NCBI GenBank assembly: GCA_021325275.1
Contig: JAJPHL010000003.1
Coordinates: 1-42,232, forward strand
Length of the DNA: 42,232 nucleotides
Direction: 5' to 3'
Source of the DNA: Terriglobia bacterium
GTDB taxonomy: Bacteria > Acidobacteriota > Terriglobia > JAJPHL01
Shown here: piece after piece, positions 1 to 8,339 of the stretch
Numbering within the stretch: the stretch's first letter is position 1
How the letters are laid out: each line of letters begins with the position of its first letter
Position numbers and translations under genes: made by a program
The notes under the pieces: generated by a model
Seen by the model: the letters and a program-made list of their open reading frames with translations, nothing else
Databases searched by the model: none
Told to the model about the DNA's origin: nothing

Positions 1-225
1 GCCATTCACGGGGGCTAAAGCCCAATTCCTTTCCTCGTACGTTCGGCACGGCTGAAGCCGTGCCCTGATACAAGGCCGATCATATCCGATGCGCCCTTTC
101 CGCACTATTCCGCGCTACCCGGCTTCGTATCAAGGCACGTGCCTTAGCCGTGCCACAAGCCGTCTCTTGCTGCGGGGCTTTAGCCCCGGCGAGAACCGCG
201 AAACGGACGATCATTCGCGCGCAGC
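1..225. repeat. REP-like palindrome cluster downstream of accC
   Basis: There is no gene in this stretch. It holds two kinds of palindrome. The first is GGGGCTAAAGCCC at 11-23, with the related GGGGCTTTAGCCCC at 174-187. The second is GGCACGGCTGAAGCCGTGCC at 45-64, with a degraded copy around 132-154 (GGCACGTGCCTTAGCCGTGCC). Short linkers resembling TGATACAAGGC or GTATCAAGGC and CAAGC.GT.TCTTGCT recur beside them. The same two families occur in the same arrangement at the far end of the window, so these are dispersed elements rather than local terminators. The 174-187 hairpin lies 38 bp past the accC stop and could still stop or protect the accC transcript. Confidence 0.75.
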
Positions 226-1599
226 CTACGCCTTTCGCGATTCGTTCATGCGCTCGATGAATTTCGTATCGATGTTGCCGGCGATGAATTCGGGATGGTG
301 CATGATTTTCTGGTGCAGCGGGATGGAAGTAAAGATGCCCTGCACGATGAACATTTCGAGCGCCCGCGACATGCGGCTGATCGCTTCGTCGCGATCGCGG
401 CCGCGCACGATGAGTTTGGCGATCAGGGAATCGTAATACTGCGGAATCACGCATTCGCTGTGCGCAAACGTGTCGACGCGCACGCCGGTGCCGCCGGGTA
501 AGTGCAGGGCGGTGATTTTTCCCGGCGATGGCGCGAAAGTCTCGGGATTTTCCGCGTTGATGCGGCATTCGATCGAGTGGCCGCGCAATTCCACGCCGCC
601 GTCTTTGCCCAAAACGCCGCCGCGCAACACCGCGTTCATGTCCGAGCCGGCTGCGATCATGATCTGCGCCTTCACGAGATCGATGTTGGTGACCATTTCC
701 GTCACCGGATGTTCCACCTGAATGCGCGTGTTCATCTCGATGAAGTAGAGACGGCCCTTTTCGTCCATCAACAATTCCACGGTGCCGGCGTTGGTGTAGC
801 CGATGTCTTCGAGCGCCTTCAAGATTTGTTGGCCCATGGCCTTGCGCAACTCCGGCGTCATGCGCGGCGAGGGCGATTCTTCGATCAACTTTTGGTGGCG
901 GCGCTGGATGCTGCACTCGCGTTCCCCCAAGTGCACGATGCGGCCGTGCTGATCGCCGAGCACTTGAAACTCGATGTGACGAGGGCGATCGATGAAGCGC
1001 TCCACGTAGACATCGGAGTTGCCGAACGCCAGTCCCGCTTCGTTGCGCGCTGCTTGCCACGAGGAAACGAGTTCTTCTTCCTTGCGCACGATGCGCATGC
1101 CGCGTCCGCCGCCGCCCGCCGCCGCTTTGATCAGCACGGGAAAGCCAAGATCGCGCGCGATGGCCTTCAAATCATCTTCCGCATCGATCACGCCATCCGA
1201 TCCCGGAATGATCGGCATGCCCGCTTCCTTCATCGCTTGCCGGGCGCGATCTTTTTCGCCCATCAGCCGGATGATTTCCGGGCGGGGGCCGATGAACGTC
1301 AAGCCGCTGGTCTCGCAGACTTCCGCAAAGTTGGGATTCTCCGAGAGAAAACCGTAGCCGGGATGCACGGCGTCGGCGTTGGTAATTTCCGCGGCGCTGA
1401 TCACTTGCGGAATGTTCAGGTAGCTGTCGCTCGATCGGGGCGGGCCGATGCAAATCGCTTGGTCGGCGAAGCGCACGTGCAGCGAATCGCGATCGGCTTC
1501 CGAATACACCGCCACCGAGGGAATGCCCAGTTCCTTGCAGGCGCAGATTACGCGCAAGGCAATCTCGCCTCTGTTAGCAATGAGGATTTTTCTAAACAT
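226..1599 (-). CDS. accC: acetyl-CoA carboxylase, biotin carboxylase subunit
   Basis: AccC carries out the ATP- and bicarbonate-dependent carboxylation of biotin on the carrier protein AccB, the first half-reaction of acetyl-CoA carboxylase in cytosolic fatty-acid synthesis. The protein is about 457 residues, the usual length. It opens with the family hallmark [16 protein letters not shown]. The ATP-grasp glycine loop [12 protein letters not shown] is at about 158-169, and the conserved [14 protein letters not shown] stretch and the C-terminal biotin-carboxylase domain are intact. A longer reading from 1635 adds 12 residues encoded by heptamer repeat DNA, so I start at 1599. The 15 bases before this ATG are pyrimidine-rich with no Shine-Dalgarno sequence, because the repeat element fills the gap after accB. 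Translation may depend on accB or be leaderless-like. Confidence 0.96.
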   Translation of the reverse strand: MFRKILIANRGEIALRVICACKELGIPSVAVYSEADRDSLHVRFADQAICIGPPRSSDSYLNIPQVISAAEITNADAVHPGYGFLSENPNFAEVCETSGLTFIGPRPEIIRLMGEKDRARQAMKEAGMPIIPGSDGVIDAEDDLKAIARDLGFPVLIKAAAGGGGRGMRIVRKEEELVSSWQAARNEAGLAFGNSDVYVERFIDRPRHIEFQVLGDQHGRIVHLGERECSIQRRHQKLIEESPSPRMTPELRKAMGQQILKALEDIGYTNAGTVELLMDEKGRLYFIEMNTRIQVEHPVTEMVTNIDLVKAQIMIAAGSDMNAVLRGGVLGKDGGVELRGHSIECRINAENPETFAPSPGKITALHLPGGTGVRVDTFAHSECVIPQYYDSLIAKLIVRGRDRDEAISRMSRALEMFIVQGIFTSIPLHQKIMHHPEFIAGNIDTKFIERMNESRKA

Positions 1600-1614
1600 G
1601 GGAAGCCGGAGGCG

Positions 1615-1713
1615 AAGGCAAAAGGCAAAAGGCAAAAGTCAAAAGGCAAAAGGAAGGAAGAAGGCGTTCTTCTTGATTTTTGCCTTTTGCCTTTTGCCTT
1701 TTGCCTTTTGCCT
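1615..1713. repeat. heptamer (AAAAGGC)n inverted-repeat element, copy 1
   Basis: Tandem GGCAAAA heptamers on the left (1615-1652, with one GTC-for-GGC variant) face the inverse TTTTGCC heptamers on the right (1677-1713). Between them is a small hairpin, GAAGAA-GGCG-TTCTTC. The left 42 bases (1615-1656) are identical to 3397-3438 of copy 2, including the variant unit. The arms can pair as a very long RNA stem. The element begins 20 bp after the accB stop and ends 15 bp before the accC start, so it makes up nearly the whole intergenic region. Confidence 0.9.
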
Positions 1714-1733
1714 TCATTTTTCTCGCCCTCTCG

Positions 1734-2291
1734 CTACGCCGGTCGTATCGCAAACAGCGGCTGGCCGTATTCCACCGGCTGTCCGTTTTTCACGAGACAC
1801 TGCACCACTTCGCCGGCGACATCCGATTCGATTTCGTTCATCAGTTTCATTGCTTCCACGATGCAGAGCACTTGACCCTTTTGAACCGTTTGACCAACCC
1901 TCGCGAGCGGCGGCGAGCCGGGCGCCGACGATTCGTAAAATGTCCCGACGATCGGCGATTTCACCGTGGACAAGTTTTCTTCCGCGGCCTTCGGCGTGGG
2001 AGGCGCGGCGGGAGCCGGAGCCGCCGCCGGAGGATCGGCCACGGGCGAAGGCGCCGCCATCGGCACAGGCGCCAGTTGCGCGGGAATCGCCACCGGCTCG
2101 TAGGCGATCACCGGTCCGTGCGACGGCAGCAGTGGCTGCTGTGCTTCGCGACGCACGCGCAAGTGCATGCCGCCGGCTTCCAATTCAAATTCCGCAAAGC
2201 CTTTCTCCTCCACCATCTCGAGGAGTTCCTTGATCTCGCGCAAGTTCAGCGGCGAGTCATGCTTAGGCTTGTCCTTCCCTTTCGGCTTCAT
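1734..2291 (-). CDS. accB: acetyl-CoA carboxylase, biotin carboxyl carrier protein
   Basis: AccB carries the biotin that AccC carboxylates and presents it to the carboxyltransferase (AccA/AccD, not in this window). It has 185 residues. An N-terminal region (about 14-50) is helical and matches the start of AccB proteins (LNLREIKELLEMVEEKG). A Pro/Ala-rich flexible linker follows at about 70-105. The C-terminal biotinyl domain has the EAMKLMNE motif, with Lys149 as the expected biotinylation site. Its start codon overlaps the stop of the upstream aminopeptidase gene (ATGA at 2288-2291), indicating translational coupling. The pair accB-accC is the usual arrangement, but the gap to accC holds the heptamer element. 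Confidence 0.96.
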   Translation of the reverse strand: MKPKGKDKPKHDSPLNLREIKELLEMVEEKGFAEFELEAGGMHLRVRREAQQPLLPSHGPVIAYEPVAIPAQLAPVPMAAPSPVADPPAAAPAPAAPPTPKAAEENLSTVKSPIVGTFYESSAPGSPPLARVGQTVQKGQVLCIVEAMKLMNEIESDVAGEVVQCLVKNGQPVEYGQPLFAIRPA

Positions 2292-3382
2292 ATTGGCGTG
2301 AATTCCTTGGGCGACGGAGTCAGTCCCTCGGCGCCGTTCTCGCGCACCACTACCATATCTTCAATCCGCACGCCGCCGAACCCGGGGAGATAAACACCCG
2401 GCTCGATGGTAATGACGGCGCCGGCCGGCAACTTGTCTTTCGATGTCGCGGCCACGCGCGGCGATTCGTGAATCTCCAGTCCTACACCGTGTCCCGTACT
2501 ATGCGAGAAATATTTTCCCCAGCCTTTGGCCGCGATGACGCGGCGCGCCGCGGCATCCACTTGCGAACAGCGCGCGCCGGCGCGCACCGCCAGACGGGCT
2601 TGTTCATGCGCTTCCAAAACGGTGGAGTACAATTCGCGTGCTTTCCCCAAGTCCGCGGCCTCGGAAGAGCGAATCCAAACGGTTCGCGTCATGTCCGAGC
2701 AGTAACCATTCAACATAGTACCATGGTCGAAAAGCAGGAACTGTCCCGGACCGACCGCGCGGGAAGTGGGATGCGCGTGCGGCAGCGCGCTGTTGGGTCC
2801 CGCGGCGACAATGCTATCGAACGACGGTCCCGAGGCGCCGGCGCGGCGCATGCGGTAGTCGAGTTCGGCGGCGAGATCGCGTTCCGTGACGCCCGGCTTT
2901 ACCAGTTTCAGGATTTCCGCGTGCACGCGCGAATTGAGCTCCGCCGACGCGCGGATCGCCGCGATTTCCTCTTCGTCCTTGACGCCTCGCAGACGCTCCA
3001 CCACGCCGGCGACGGCGCGCGTACGCTTTTCACCCAATCCCTTCAGGATGACCTTCGACAGTGCAAAAGACACGCCGGAGTCGAAGCCGGCCACCAGGCC
3101 GCGGCGTCCTTTCAGCCGCTTCAGCGCTTCCGGCCACAGACCTTTCTTCGGTGTAACGACTTCCGCATCGCTCACTTCCTGTTGCGCTTGTGTGGTGTAG
3201 CGACCGTCGGTGAAAAACACAGTGGAATCGCGATCGACCAGCAGCAAAGCGTTGCTGCCGGTGAATCCAGTGAGGTAGCGAATGTTGGCCATTCCCGACA
3301 CGAGCAGGCAAGTGACTTTGACCTGAGGGAAGAGCGCGCGAACACGATCGATTCGGCTGGTCACGGGATCAATGGCCTTCAA
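2288..3382 (-). CDS. pepP: Xaa-Pro aminopeptidase / M24 family metallopeptidase
   Basis: This is a cytosolic dinuclear-metal aminopeptidase that removes N-terminal residues preceding proline. The creatinase-like N-terminal domain covers about 1-125 (IRYLTGFTGSNALLLV, FFTDGRYTTQA). The pita-bread catalytic domain has the M24 metal ligands: Asp in LLFDHGT, Asp in CSDMTRT, His in HSTGHGVGLEIHE, Glu in ITIEPGVY and Glu in VRIEDMVVV. The length of 364 fits PepQ/YpdF-type enzymes. Co-location just upstream of accB is common in bacteria. The annotated start is a TTG with no Shine-Dalgarno sequence. A GTG six codons later (3364) has AAGG 11 bases upstream and is a fair alternative. Gene-symbol choice between pepP and pepQ is uncertain. 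Confidence 0.92.
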   Translation of the reverse strand: MKAIDPVTSRIDRVRALFPQVKVTCLLVSGMANIRYLTGFTGSNALLLVDRDSTVFFTDGRYTTQAQQEVSDAEVVTPKKGLWPEALKRLKGRRGLVAGFDSGVSFALSKVILKGLGEKRTRAVAGVVERLRGVKDEEEIAAIRASAELNSRVHAEILKLVKPGVTERDLAAELDYRMRRAGASGPSFDSIVAAGPNSALPHAHPTSRAVGPGQFLLFDHGTMLNGYCSDMTRTVWIRSSEAADLGKARELYSTVLEAHEQARLAVRAGARCSQVDAAARRVIAAKGWGKYFSHSTGHGVGLEIHESPRVAATSKDKLPAGAVITIEPGVYLPGFGGVRIEDMVVVRENGAEGLTPSPKEFTPI

Positions 3383-3396
3383 GGAGATTTAAACAC

Positions 3397-3512
3397 AAGG
3401 CAAAAGGCAAAAGGCAAAAGTCAAAAGGCAAAAGGAAGACCAAAGTGCGCTTCCTATGGGCTAACCGTCCTAAACTTTTGCCTTTTGACTTTTGCCTTTT
3501 GCCTTTTGCCTT
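3397..3512. repeat. heptamer (AAAAGGC)n inverted-repeat element, copy 2
   Basis: The left arm at 3397-3434 and right arm at 3475-3512 are perfect 38-bp inverted repeats made of GGCAAAA heptamers, including the single GTC/GAC variant unit mirrored in the other arm. The spacer is 40 bp. The right arm starts 19 bp after the pilQ stop, and the left arm ends 14 bp before the pepP start, almost the same placement as copy 1. In the pilQ-pepP transcript this would fold into a 38-bp stem. Confidence 0.93.
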
Positions 3513-3531
3513 CGGTTTTCCTTTCCTCGTC

Positions 3532-6168
3532 CTACAGAATCTTCGGCGTTACGAAGAAGATCAACTCGGTCGTCGTGGTGGAGACCGAAGTGGTCTTGAA
3601 CAGGTTGCCGACAATCGGGATGGAGCCGAGGAGCGGCACCTGCTGCACCGACAGGTTGTTGCTGTTCTGCACCACGCCGCCGAAGACCACCGTGCCGCCG
3701 TCCTGCACGGTCACGCTGGTGGTGGCTTCCTGCGTATCGAGCGCCGGCGTACCGTTGATGCGCGGGATACCGGGGTCGATGGTGGAGTTGCTCACGTCGA
3801 TATCCATGAAGATCGTACCGTCGGCGGTGATTTGCGGCGTCACCGTCATCGACAACGTCACGTCTTGGAACAACAAGCTGATCGTGTTGTTCACCGTCGT
3901 CTGGATCGGAATCTTCACGCCCTGGGAAATCTTGCCCTGGCGATTGTTTTGCGTGATGATCTTCGGCCGCGAGAGCAGTTTTCCGGTACCTTTTTGTTCT
4001 GCCGCTGTCAGAATCAAGTCCAGGTCGAAGCGCGGATTGAACAGCGTGTAGGCCACGCCCGTGTTCGCGCCCGGTGCGGGGAAGTTGGAGAACAACGGCA
4101 GCGAGTTGCCGCCGCCCGCCGTGAAGACCGGCGCGGGAGTCCGCGAAATCGGGCTGGTGTTGCCGCCGAGCGGGTTGCCGCCCAGGATCGAATTGCCCGA
4201 GCCGAAAGCGTAACCGATTTGCGAACCGAAATCGCGCGTGAACTGCCGGGACGCCGCTACGACGCGCGCTTCAATCTCCACTTGTTGGTTGCGCTTGTCG
4301 AGTTGCGCCAGGATGTTGTCCACCGTGGCGATGCCGGCCGGCGTATCGGTAATGATCAATTGGTTGTTGCGATCGTACGCCACCACGTCGCCGCGCTTGG
4401 TCAGGAACTTGCGCACGGTGGGCATCAATTCGGCGGCCTTGGCGTAGCTCAGCGTGCGCGTTACGGTTTGGCGTTCGATCGTCTCTTGCTGCGCCGCGGC
4501 GGCGTCGGCAATCACTTTCTGCTCCGTACGCACCTGATCGGCAGTGGCGATGCGCAACACGTTGCCGTCGAGCACGGCGTCAAGCTGGAAATTGTGCAGC
4601 ACGATGTCGAGGGCCTGATCCCACGGCACATCGTTCAACGTCATGGTAAGTTGGCCGTGCACCGCTTGATCGATGATCACGTTCAGGCCGCTGATTTCCT
4701 GGATCAAGCGGAAGAAGTCGCGCAGATCGGCGTCCTTCACGTTGATGGAGATCAGTTCACCCGTATAACGCTTCGTTCCGGCGGGAGGCGGCGGCGCGCC
4801 GGGTCCCAACATTACTTGACCGCCAGACATCGGAGGCGTCGCTTGCTGCGCGGACGGCATCGCTTGCCCGGTGCGCAACATGGCTGCCGCCGTCGCCATG
4901 GAAATCGGCTTGGTTTCAGCCGTGGTTGGCGGAGCGGGCGCAATCGGAGCCGGAGCGGCCGGAGAAGGCGTGGCGATTGCCATCGGGATTCCCGGCACAA
5001 TCGCCGAAGGCGTCACGGGCGCCGGAGCGATATTCTCTTCCACCGGCGTGCGATTCGGACGCGGCACGAGCATCGGTTCCGGCGAAGCGGGTTCGTCCTT
5101 CGGCGCCGCGGAAGCTTGCTGAATGTTGGCCATCACGGCGCTCGACGCCGCGGGCAACACCGGAGCGGCTGTCGTAGTAGGCGCGGGCGCGAGACTCGCG
5201 GAATAGGTAGCCGCCGAAGTCTTTGCTGGGGTTGCCGCAGGCGCTGAAGTGGCAGGCGCGGAAGCCGAGCGCACTTCAATCTCCACGCCGTTCGGTCCGC
5301 GATGCACGTCGTACTTGGCGTCGTCGTTCAGTTCCAACACCACGCGCGCGGTGGGAGGATTTTCGCGGAATTGTCCCACGCGCACGGCACGCAGCGGAGA
5401 CGATTCCTTCACCACAACCGGTTCCTTCCCGGCATGATTCACAACGCCGGCCATGTCCACAACCAAGCGATGCGGCGCACGCAGTTCGAAAGCCTTAAAT
5501 TCCACGCTGCCGTTGGCGGTGACTTGCACGCTGGGAGATTCGCTCGATCCTGAGAGTTGAACTTTTTCCAACCGGTTCGCCGGACGCGAGGAAACTTGCG
5601 TTTCCGACACGTTCATCATTTTCGGCGTCGCGGCCGCGGGCGCCGAAGCGATCGCCGGCGCAGCGGGCGTGGCCGCCGGACCCGACGAAGCCGTCGCGGC
5701 CATCAAGCGCATTTCCAAACCACGCTCGGTGCGGCGATACTCTGCCGTCGCGGGAGCCTTTAGCAAAACTTCCATGCGCAGCATCGGATGCCCGCCGATC
5801 TCCACCGGAGCCACGCGATAGCTGGACACCAACTGCGACGCCAGCAAGTGGCTGGCGCTATCTTCGTCGGTGACCGCGCCGGGCAGATCGATGGTGAGCA
5901 AGCGCGTGCCGGAATTGCCGGGCGTGTACGTGTAGTCGCCGGCCAAGTCCAACGCCAGCGTCACAGCGTTGCGGCCGTTGTCGCGGAACGTCACGGCGTG
6001 GACCGCCTGAAGACGGATTGCGGGCGTCGCGGGCGCGGGGGACTGCGCGTTCGCCATCACCGGAGACAGCATCATCGCCAACGCAACAAGCAAAGCCGCT
6101 ACGGCCGCCTTGACAGGCGCCGCCTTCGGCGATTGATGACCATTCGTTTGGTTAGCTTCTCGCTTCAT
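3532..6168 (-). CDS. pilQ: type IV pilus secretin PilQ
   Basis: PilQ forms the outer-membrane secretin ring through which the type IVa pilus passes. Seen in order from this start: a signal peptide (hydrophobic run ending near MANAQS, about residue 42); two AMIN-like domains (about 53-155 and 197-303) expected to bind peptidoglycan; a long Pro/Ala-rich linker; an STN-type domain (TGELISINVKDADLRDFFRLIQ); a secretin N1/NolW-like domain; and the C-terminal secretin barrel with VTPQITADGTIFMDIDVSNS and a C-terminus of FFVTPKIL. An in-frame ATG at 6225 overlaps the pilP stop (ATGA) and would add 19 residues. I prefer 6168 because it has GGGAGGAG ten bases upstream and gives a normal signal peptide. 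It is the last gene of pilMNOPQ. Confidence 0.95.
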   Translation of the reverse strand: MKREANQTNGHQSPKAAPVKAAVAALLVALAMMLSPVMANAQSPAPATPAIRLQAVHAVTFRDNGRNAVTLALDLAGDYTYTPGNSGTRLLTIDLPGAVTDEDSASHLLASQLVSSYRVAPVEIGGHPMLRMEVLLKAPATAEYRRTERGLEMRLMAATASSGPAATPAAPAIASAPAAATPKMMNVSETQVSSRPANRLEKVQLSGSSESPSVQVTANGSVEFKAFELRAPHRLVVDMAGVVNHAGKEPVVVKESSPLRAVRVGQFRENPPTARVVLELNDDAKYDVHRGPNGVEIEVRSASAPATSAPAATPAKTSAATYSASLAPAPTTTAAPVLPAASSAVMANIQQASAAPKDEPASPEPMLVPRPNRTPVEENIAPAPVTPSAIVPGIPMAIATPSPAAPAPIAPAPPTTAETKPISMATAAAMLRTGQAMPSAQQATPPMSGGQVMLGPGAPPPPAGTKRYTGELISINVKDADLRDFFRLIQEISGLNVIIDQAVHGQLTMTLNDVPWDQALDIVLHNFQLDAVLDGNVLRIATADQVRTEQKVIADAAAAQQETIERQTVTRTLSYAKAAELMPTVRKFLTKRGDVVAYDRNNQLIITDTPAGIATVDNILAQLDKRNQQVEIEARVVAASRQFTRDFGSQIGYAFGSGNSILGGNPLGGNTSPISRTPAPVFTAGGGNSLPLFSNFPAPGANTGVAYTLFNPRFDLDLILTAAEQKGTGKLLSRPKIITQNNRQGKISQGVKIPIQTTVNNTISLLFQDVTLSMTVTPQITADGTIFMDIDVSNSTIDPGIPRINGTPALDTQEATTSVTVQDGGTVVFGGVVQNSNNLSVQQVPLLGSIPIVGNLFKTTSVSTTTTELIFFVTPKIL

Positions 6169-6221
6169 GTCGATCTCGCTCCTCCCCCGTCCAAAAAAGC
6201 TGTAAACCTTCTTGGTCGGGC

Positions 6222-7064
6222 TCATGGCTGCTTCTTCTCCGCCGCGGGCATCGTCTTGACGACTTCGCGTTTCGTCGCCTTGCCCAACGGGTCCACGTTC
6301 GTTTCCTCAAAGTAAATCGAGTCCTCGGTGATCTTGGTCACTCGCGCGTTGTAAATCTTGTCGTTCACCCTCAGGAAATACGTCCGACCGTTGGGACCCT
6401 TCACCACGGCGCGATTTCCACTGGCTATTTTTATGACGCCTTGCAAATCCACTTGCGATACCAGCAAGCCCGCTTGACCCTGCGGCAAATCCTGCGGCGT
6501 AACCGCCGCGGTTTGCGGCTTGAGGGGAACGGCGAACGGATCGCCCTTCTCCACGATGAATCCGGAAGTCTTGGTAGGCGCGACACCCGCGGGACCCTTC
6601 GGCGCTTCGGGACCCTTAGAGCCGGTCTTGCCGCTCTCGCCCTTGGCGGCGGCTTGCTTTTGTTCTTCCGCGGCAGCTTGACGGCGACCCGCTTCACTGC
6701 TCATCTGCTGGGCTTTCTTCAGGACTTCAGCGGCGCTGGGTTGAGCGGTGCCCGTTCCGCCGGATTTGCCCATGGCTCCGGATTTTCCAGTGGCGCCCGG
6801 CTTCCCTTGCATGCCCGCCATCGGTTGAACGCTGGTGGGGAGCGGCTGACCAGCCGGCGTCGGCTTGGTGGGAGCTGGAGCGCCGGTCGCGTTGGCCGAT
6901 TTGCCCGGCGCGCTGGTTGGAGCCGGCTTGGCCGCGCCGGTTTTCCCCGTGGACCCCGCAGGCGCAGGTTTGGCCTGGCCCCAGGCGATACTCAATACGC
7001 CTGGGACCAGCGCCATTGCCAGCGCGGCTGCTAGCAAACCGAATTTTCTTCCGAGACTCGTCAT
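6222..7064 (-). CDS. pilP: type IV pilus assembly protein PilP
   Basis: PilP links the inner-membrane PilN/PilO complex to the PilQ secretin across the periplasm. The protein has 280 residues: a hydrophobic N-terminus (residues about 8-28, LLAAALAMALVPGVLSIAW), then a long low-complexity Ala/Pro/Gly/Lys/Thr-rich linker (about 30-175). The conserved C-terminal PilP beta domain (about 195-270) includes LQGVIKIASGNRAVVKGPNGRTYFLRVNDKIY. There is no clear lipobox cysteine, so anchoring by an uncleaved segment or simple export is more likely than the lipoprotein form of proteobacterial PilP. The linker is longer than usual. The start has AAAGGG about 10 bases upstream; the stop overlaps the longer pilQ reading by ATGA. 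Confidence 0.9.
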   Translation of the reverse strand: MTSLGRKFGLLAAALAMALVPGVLSIAWGQAKPAPAGSTGKTGAAKPAPTSAPGKSANATGAPAPTKPTPAGQPLPTSVQPMAGMQGKPGATGKSGAMGKSGGTGTAQPSAAEVLKKAQQMSSEAGRRQAAAEEQKQAAAKGESGKTGSKGPEAPKGPAGVAPTKTSGFIVEKGDPFAVPLKPQTAAVTPQDLPQGQAGLLVSQVDLQGVIKIASGNRAVVKGPNGRTYFLRVNDKIYNARVTKITEDSIYFEETNVDPLGKATKREVVKTMPAAEKKQP

Positions 7065-7082
7065 AACGATTGTCCCTTTGCC

Positions 7083-7721
7083 CTACTTCTTCGCGGGCGT
7101 CTTGCTCGCATCCTTTTGGTAAAACGTCGTCACATGGCAACTGGCTTGTAACGTCTCGCCCGGTGCGTAGGCGTATTGTTTGTGGACGCCCTTCACTCCG
7201 CCGCCCAAGGGACCCGCCGCCACATCGCTCACGTTGGCGATGCGCGGCAGCGTGCCCACACGATTGAAGAATTGCAGCATCGAGTGAAACGTGCCGTCAA
7301 ACTCGATGTCCAGCGGAATCTCCACGTAATACTCGCGAGTAGTTTCGCTCATCGGCGTGAAGCGGCGAACCACGACGCCCGAAAGGTTGGCGGCTTCGCG
7401 CACGCCCTTGATAAATCCGTCCACGTCTTTGTCGAACGGCACGATGTTGCGAAGCTCCACCAGTTTGGCCTGCATCTGGTCGCTTTCCTTCTTGATGTTG
7501 GCCAGATCCTTCTCGATCGCTTGATCCTTCTTGTTCTGGGCTTCCAGGTCGGAAACTTTTTTGCGCTGCCCATCGTTGTAGGTCTGCCATTCCTGCAGCG
7601 TGCCCGACGGAGTGGGAGCGAACGGGAAGTAAGCAAACTCGGCGACACCAATGATGATCGCCGGGATCAGCAAGAAGATTCCCAACTGCGCGACCAACGG
7701 TAGATCGGAAAATTTCTTCAT
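7083..7721 (-). CDS. pilO: type IV pilus inner-membrane protein PilO
   Basis: PilO pairs with PilN to form the periplasmic alignment complex of the type IVa pilus. It has 212 residues: one N-terminal transmembrane helix (about 10-30, LVAQLGIFLLIPAIIIGVAEF), a coiled-coil region (about 45-105, rich in Lys/Asp/Glu/Gln with heptad spacing), and a C-terminal ferredoxin-like domain (IVPFDKDVDGFIKGVREAANLSGVVVRRF, then DIEFDGTFHSMLQFFNRVGTLPRI). The gap from pilN is 18 bp and the gap to pilP is also 18 bp. GAGGAA lies about 8 bases before the ATG. The order M-N-O-P-Q makes the call firm. Confidence 0.93.
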   Translation of the reverse strand: MKKFSDLPLVAQLGIFLLIPAIIIGVAEFAYFPFAPTPSGTLQEWQTYNDGQRKKVSDLEAQNKKDQAIEKDLANIKKESDQMQAKLVELRNIVPFDKDVDGFIKGVREAANLSGVVVRRFTPMSETTREYYVEIPLDIEFDGTFHSMLQFFNRVGTLPRIANVSDVAAGPLGGGVKGVHKQYAYAPGETLQASCHVTTFYQKDASKTPAKK

Positions 7722-7739
7722 AGCCGGTTCCTCTTCTCC

Positions 7740-8339
7740 CTACTTCTTCCCCGCCGCTTGCGTCGGCGAGACGTTGGCCAATTGCGCCGTCAGATCGAAC
7801 GTGAACGTGGGACCGAAGTCCTTGCTGTCGTCTTCCGAGGTGTCCTTCAACTCGATATTCGTGAACTGGCCGGTGTCCTTTAAATTGCGCATGAAGTCGG
7901 CGACCGTATCGGCCGAAGTCGCGCGTCCGGTCATGTGCACGTTGACGCCGTTGTTCTCGAAGGTGGTCAGCCACATCGTTTTCGTGGAAATCACCGTGTT
8001 GGCGAGCGCCGCGAGCATTTCGACAGGGCCGGTGCGCCCCTTCTCGAGCGCCGAGATCACGTCGATTTGCTTGATCAGCAGCGCCTTCTGCTTCTGCATG
8101 TCGTCGTACTGTTTCTTGACGCCCGCCAATCGCGTTTGCTCTTTCGTGGCCTTGGCCATGTCGGCGGTGATCTTGTTGGCGTCGTTATCGAGCGTGTAGT
8201 AGCGGTAATAGCACCAGCCCAAGCCGACCAGCAGGAAAATCACGGCCGCCGCCGAAAGCGCGGTGCCCGCCAGCGACACCGACGGCGCGGCGCTCTTCTT
8301 GATTTCCTTCTTCAGTCCGAGGAGGTTGATCTTGATCAT
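7740..8339 (-). CDS. pilN: type IV pilus inner-membrane protein PilN
   Basis: PilN binds cytoplasmic PilM through its short N-terminal tail and pairs with PilO in the periplasm. From the ATG at 8339 the protein is 199 residues and begins with the diagnostic tail MIKINLLGLKK. A single transmembrane helix (about 23-43) and a coiled coil (about 48-85) follow, then a C-terminal ferredoxin-like domain (WLTTFENNGVNVHMTGRATSADTVADFMRNLKDTGQF). A longer reading from 8435 adds 32 residues that overlap pilM and look like noise. The chosen start overlaps the pilM stop by ATGA (8336-8339), giving translational coupling. Confidence 0.94.
   Translation of the reverse strand: MIKINLLGLKKEIKKSAAPSVSLAGTALSAAAVIFLLVGLGWCYYRYYTLDNDANKITADMAKATKEQTRLAGVKKQYDDMQKQKALLIKQIDVISALEKGRTGPVEMLAALANTVISTKTMWLTTFENNGVNVHMTGRATSADTVADFMRNLKDTGQFTNIELKDTSEDDSKDFGPTFTFDLTAQLANVSPTQAAGKK

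Noticed and set aside
502-1875. Long plus-strand reading frame opposite accC
   Set aside because: It is antisense to a well-conserved biotin carboxylase and its translation is Arg/His-rich noise of GC-rich DNA. The same applies to the long frames opposite pilQ, the YDG gene and the glycan genes.
1615-3512. Heptamer elements as phase-variation tracts
   Set aside because: The tracts lie between genes and not inside a coding frame or an obvious promoter core, so unit changes would not switch a reading frame.
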